A DNA stretch of 5,692 bases from an uncultured Halomicronema sp. (GTDB lineage Bacteria; Cyanobacteriota; Cyanobacteriia; Phormidesmidales; Phormidesmidaceae), in NCBI GenBank assembly GCA_937897665.1, contig CALCPB010000760.1:1-5692 (forward strand), read 5' to 3'. Each line of letters opens with the position of its first letter. Within the stretch, counting starts at the first letter, position 1. A program made the position numbers and the translations under genes. Shown piece by piece: positions 5,402 to 5,692 of the stretch. Under the pieces are notes generated by a model. It searched no databases. It had not been told where the DNA came from and saw nothing but the letters and a program-made list of their open reading frames with translations.

Positions 5402-5692
5402 GGTTGTAGGTGAGCTTTGACCCAATCACAAAGGCCATCAGCCCCACCAGCGGACTGATCAAAGTTGGAAATCCATCAAAATCCAGCGTGAAGAGATCAT
5501 TGGGAATATAAAACAGCGTGTTCTCAATACCAAACATGGTGGGCATCAGTGCAAAGAACACCAGGCGAGTCACCGAACCCGCAATAATGCAGGCCAAAGC
5601 CCCCTGCCGAGTCGCTTGCACCCAAAACAAGCCCCCCAGCAGCGGCACCACCAACCCCGCAAATCCCAAGTCAAACCCCAGCAGTAGCAATA
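5361..5692 (-). CDS. Sodium:solute symporter family protein (C-terminal 109 codons only)
   Basis: The 3' end of an inner-membrane secondary transporter, probably of the sodium:solute symporter (SSS) family, which couples Na+ entry to uptake of a small solute; the substrate cannot be told from this part. The visible reading frame enters from the right edge (the TTG near the edge is an internal Leu codon). It shows three hydrophobic segments: GFAGLVVPLLGGLFWV, GALACIIAGSVTRLVFFALM and a last one around LISPLVGLMAFVIG. The pattern GLFWVQATRQGALACIIAG matches the late helices of SSS proteins, where a Trp-containing helix is followed by a basic loop and a Gly/Ala-rich helix. A hydrophilic loop (MFGIENTLFYIPND) lies between the second and third. 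The last 12 residues (LTAEQERAPVRQ) are hydrophilic and encoded entirely by the 44-bp palindrome. The gene is convergent with the ATPase. Confidence 0.75.
   Translation of the reverse strand, partial: LLLLGFDLGFAGLVVPLLGGLFWVQATRQGALACIIAGSVTRLVFFALMPTMFGIENTLFYIPNDLFTLDFDGFPTLISPLVGLMAFVIGSKLTYNPLTAEQERAPVRQ

Overview
The window looks like chromosomal DNA from a cyanobacterium, probably a filamentous Leptolyngbya-like or related lineage (the genus is a guess). The main support is eight exact copies of the HIP1 octamer GCGATCGC in 5.7 kb, against about 0.1 expected by chance. The protein types also fit: a large repeated alkaline phosphatase without a signal peptide, a two-ribbon zf-TFIIB protein, and a fused two-domain peptide-type ABC ATPase. 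Most of the window is GC-rich. One block (2161-2460, 99 G+C in 300 bases counted by hand, 33%) is clearly AT-rich.

Layout. (1) 1-2001, minus strand: the first 667 codons of a very large alkaline phosphatase made of at least two tandem catalytic-type domains; it runs off the left edge. (2) 2002-2166: divergent intergenic region. (3) 2167-2499, plus: an AT-rich hypothetical gene of 110 codons with no recognisable family. (4) 2500-2831: non-coding or eroded sequence with an isolated strong Shine-Dalgarno sequence and a two-codon ORF. (5) 2832-3407, plus: a 191-residue zinc-ribbon protein. (6) 3577-5208, plus: a 543-residue DppD-DppF-like ATPase with two nucleotide-binding domains, the second lacking the Walker B catalytic glutamate. 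(7) 5209-5360: convergent intergenic region with a perfect 15-bp stem-loop. (8) 5361-5692, minus: the last 109 codons of a sodium:solute symporter whose stop codon lies inside a perfect 44-bp palindrome.

The genes do not form one obvious pathway. The phosphatase would release phosphate from organic phosphorus outside the cell. The ATPase would power uptake of a peptide-like (or nickel or glutathione-like) substrate, but no permease or binding protein is next to it. The symporter is a separate Na+-driven importer. A common nutrient-scavenging theme is possible but is inference only. I found no defence system, CRISPR array, tRNA or rRNA gene, or intact mobile element. The points most worth a second look are the loss of three zinc-ligand histidines in the first phosphatase domain, the degenerate second ATPase site, the AT-rich orphan ORF, and the palindrome that encodes the symporter C-terminus.
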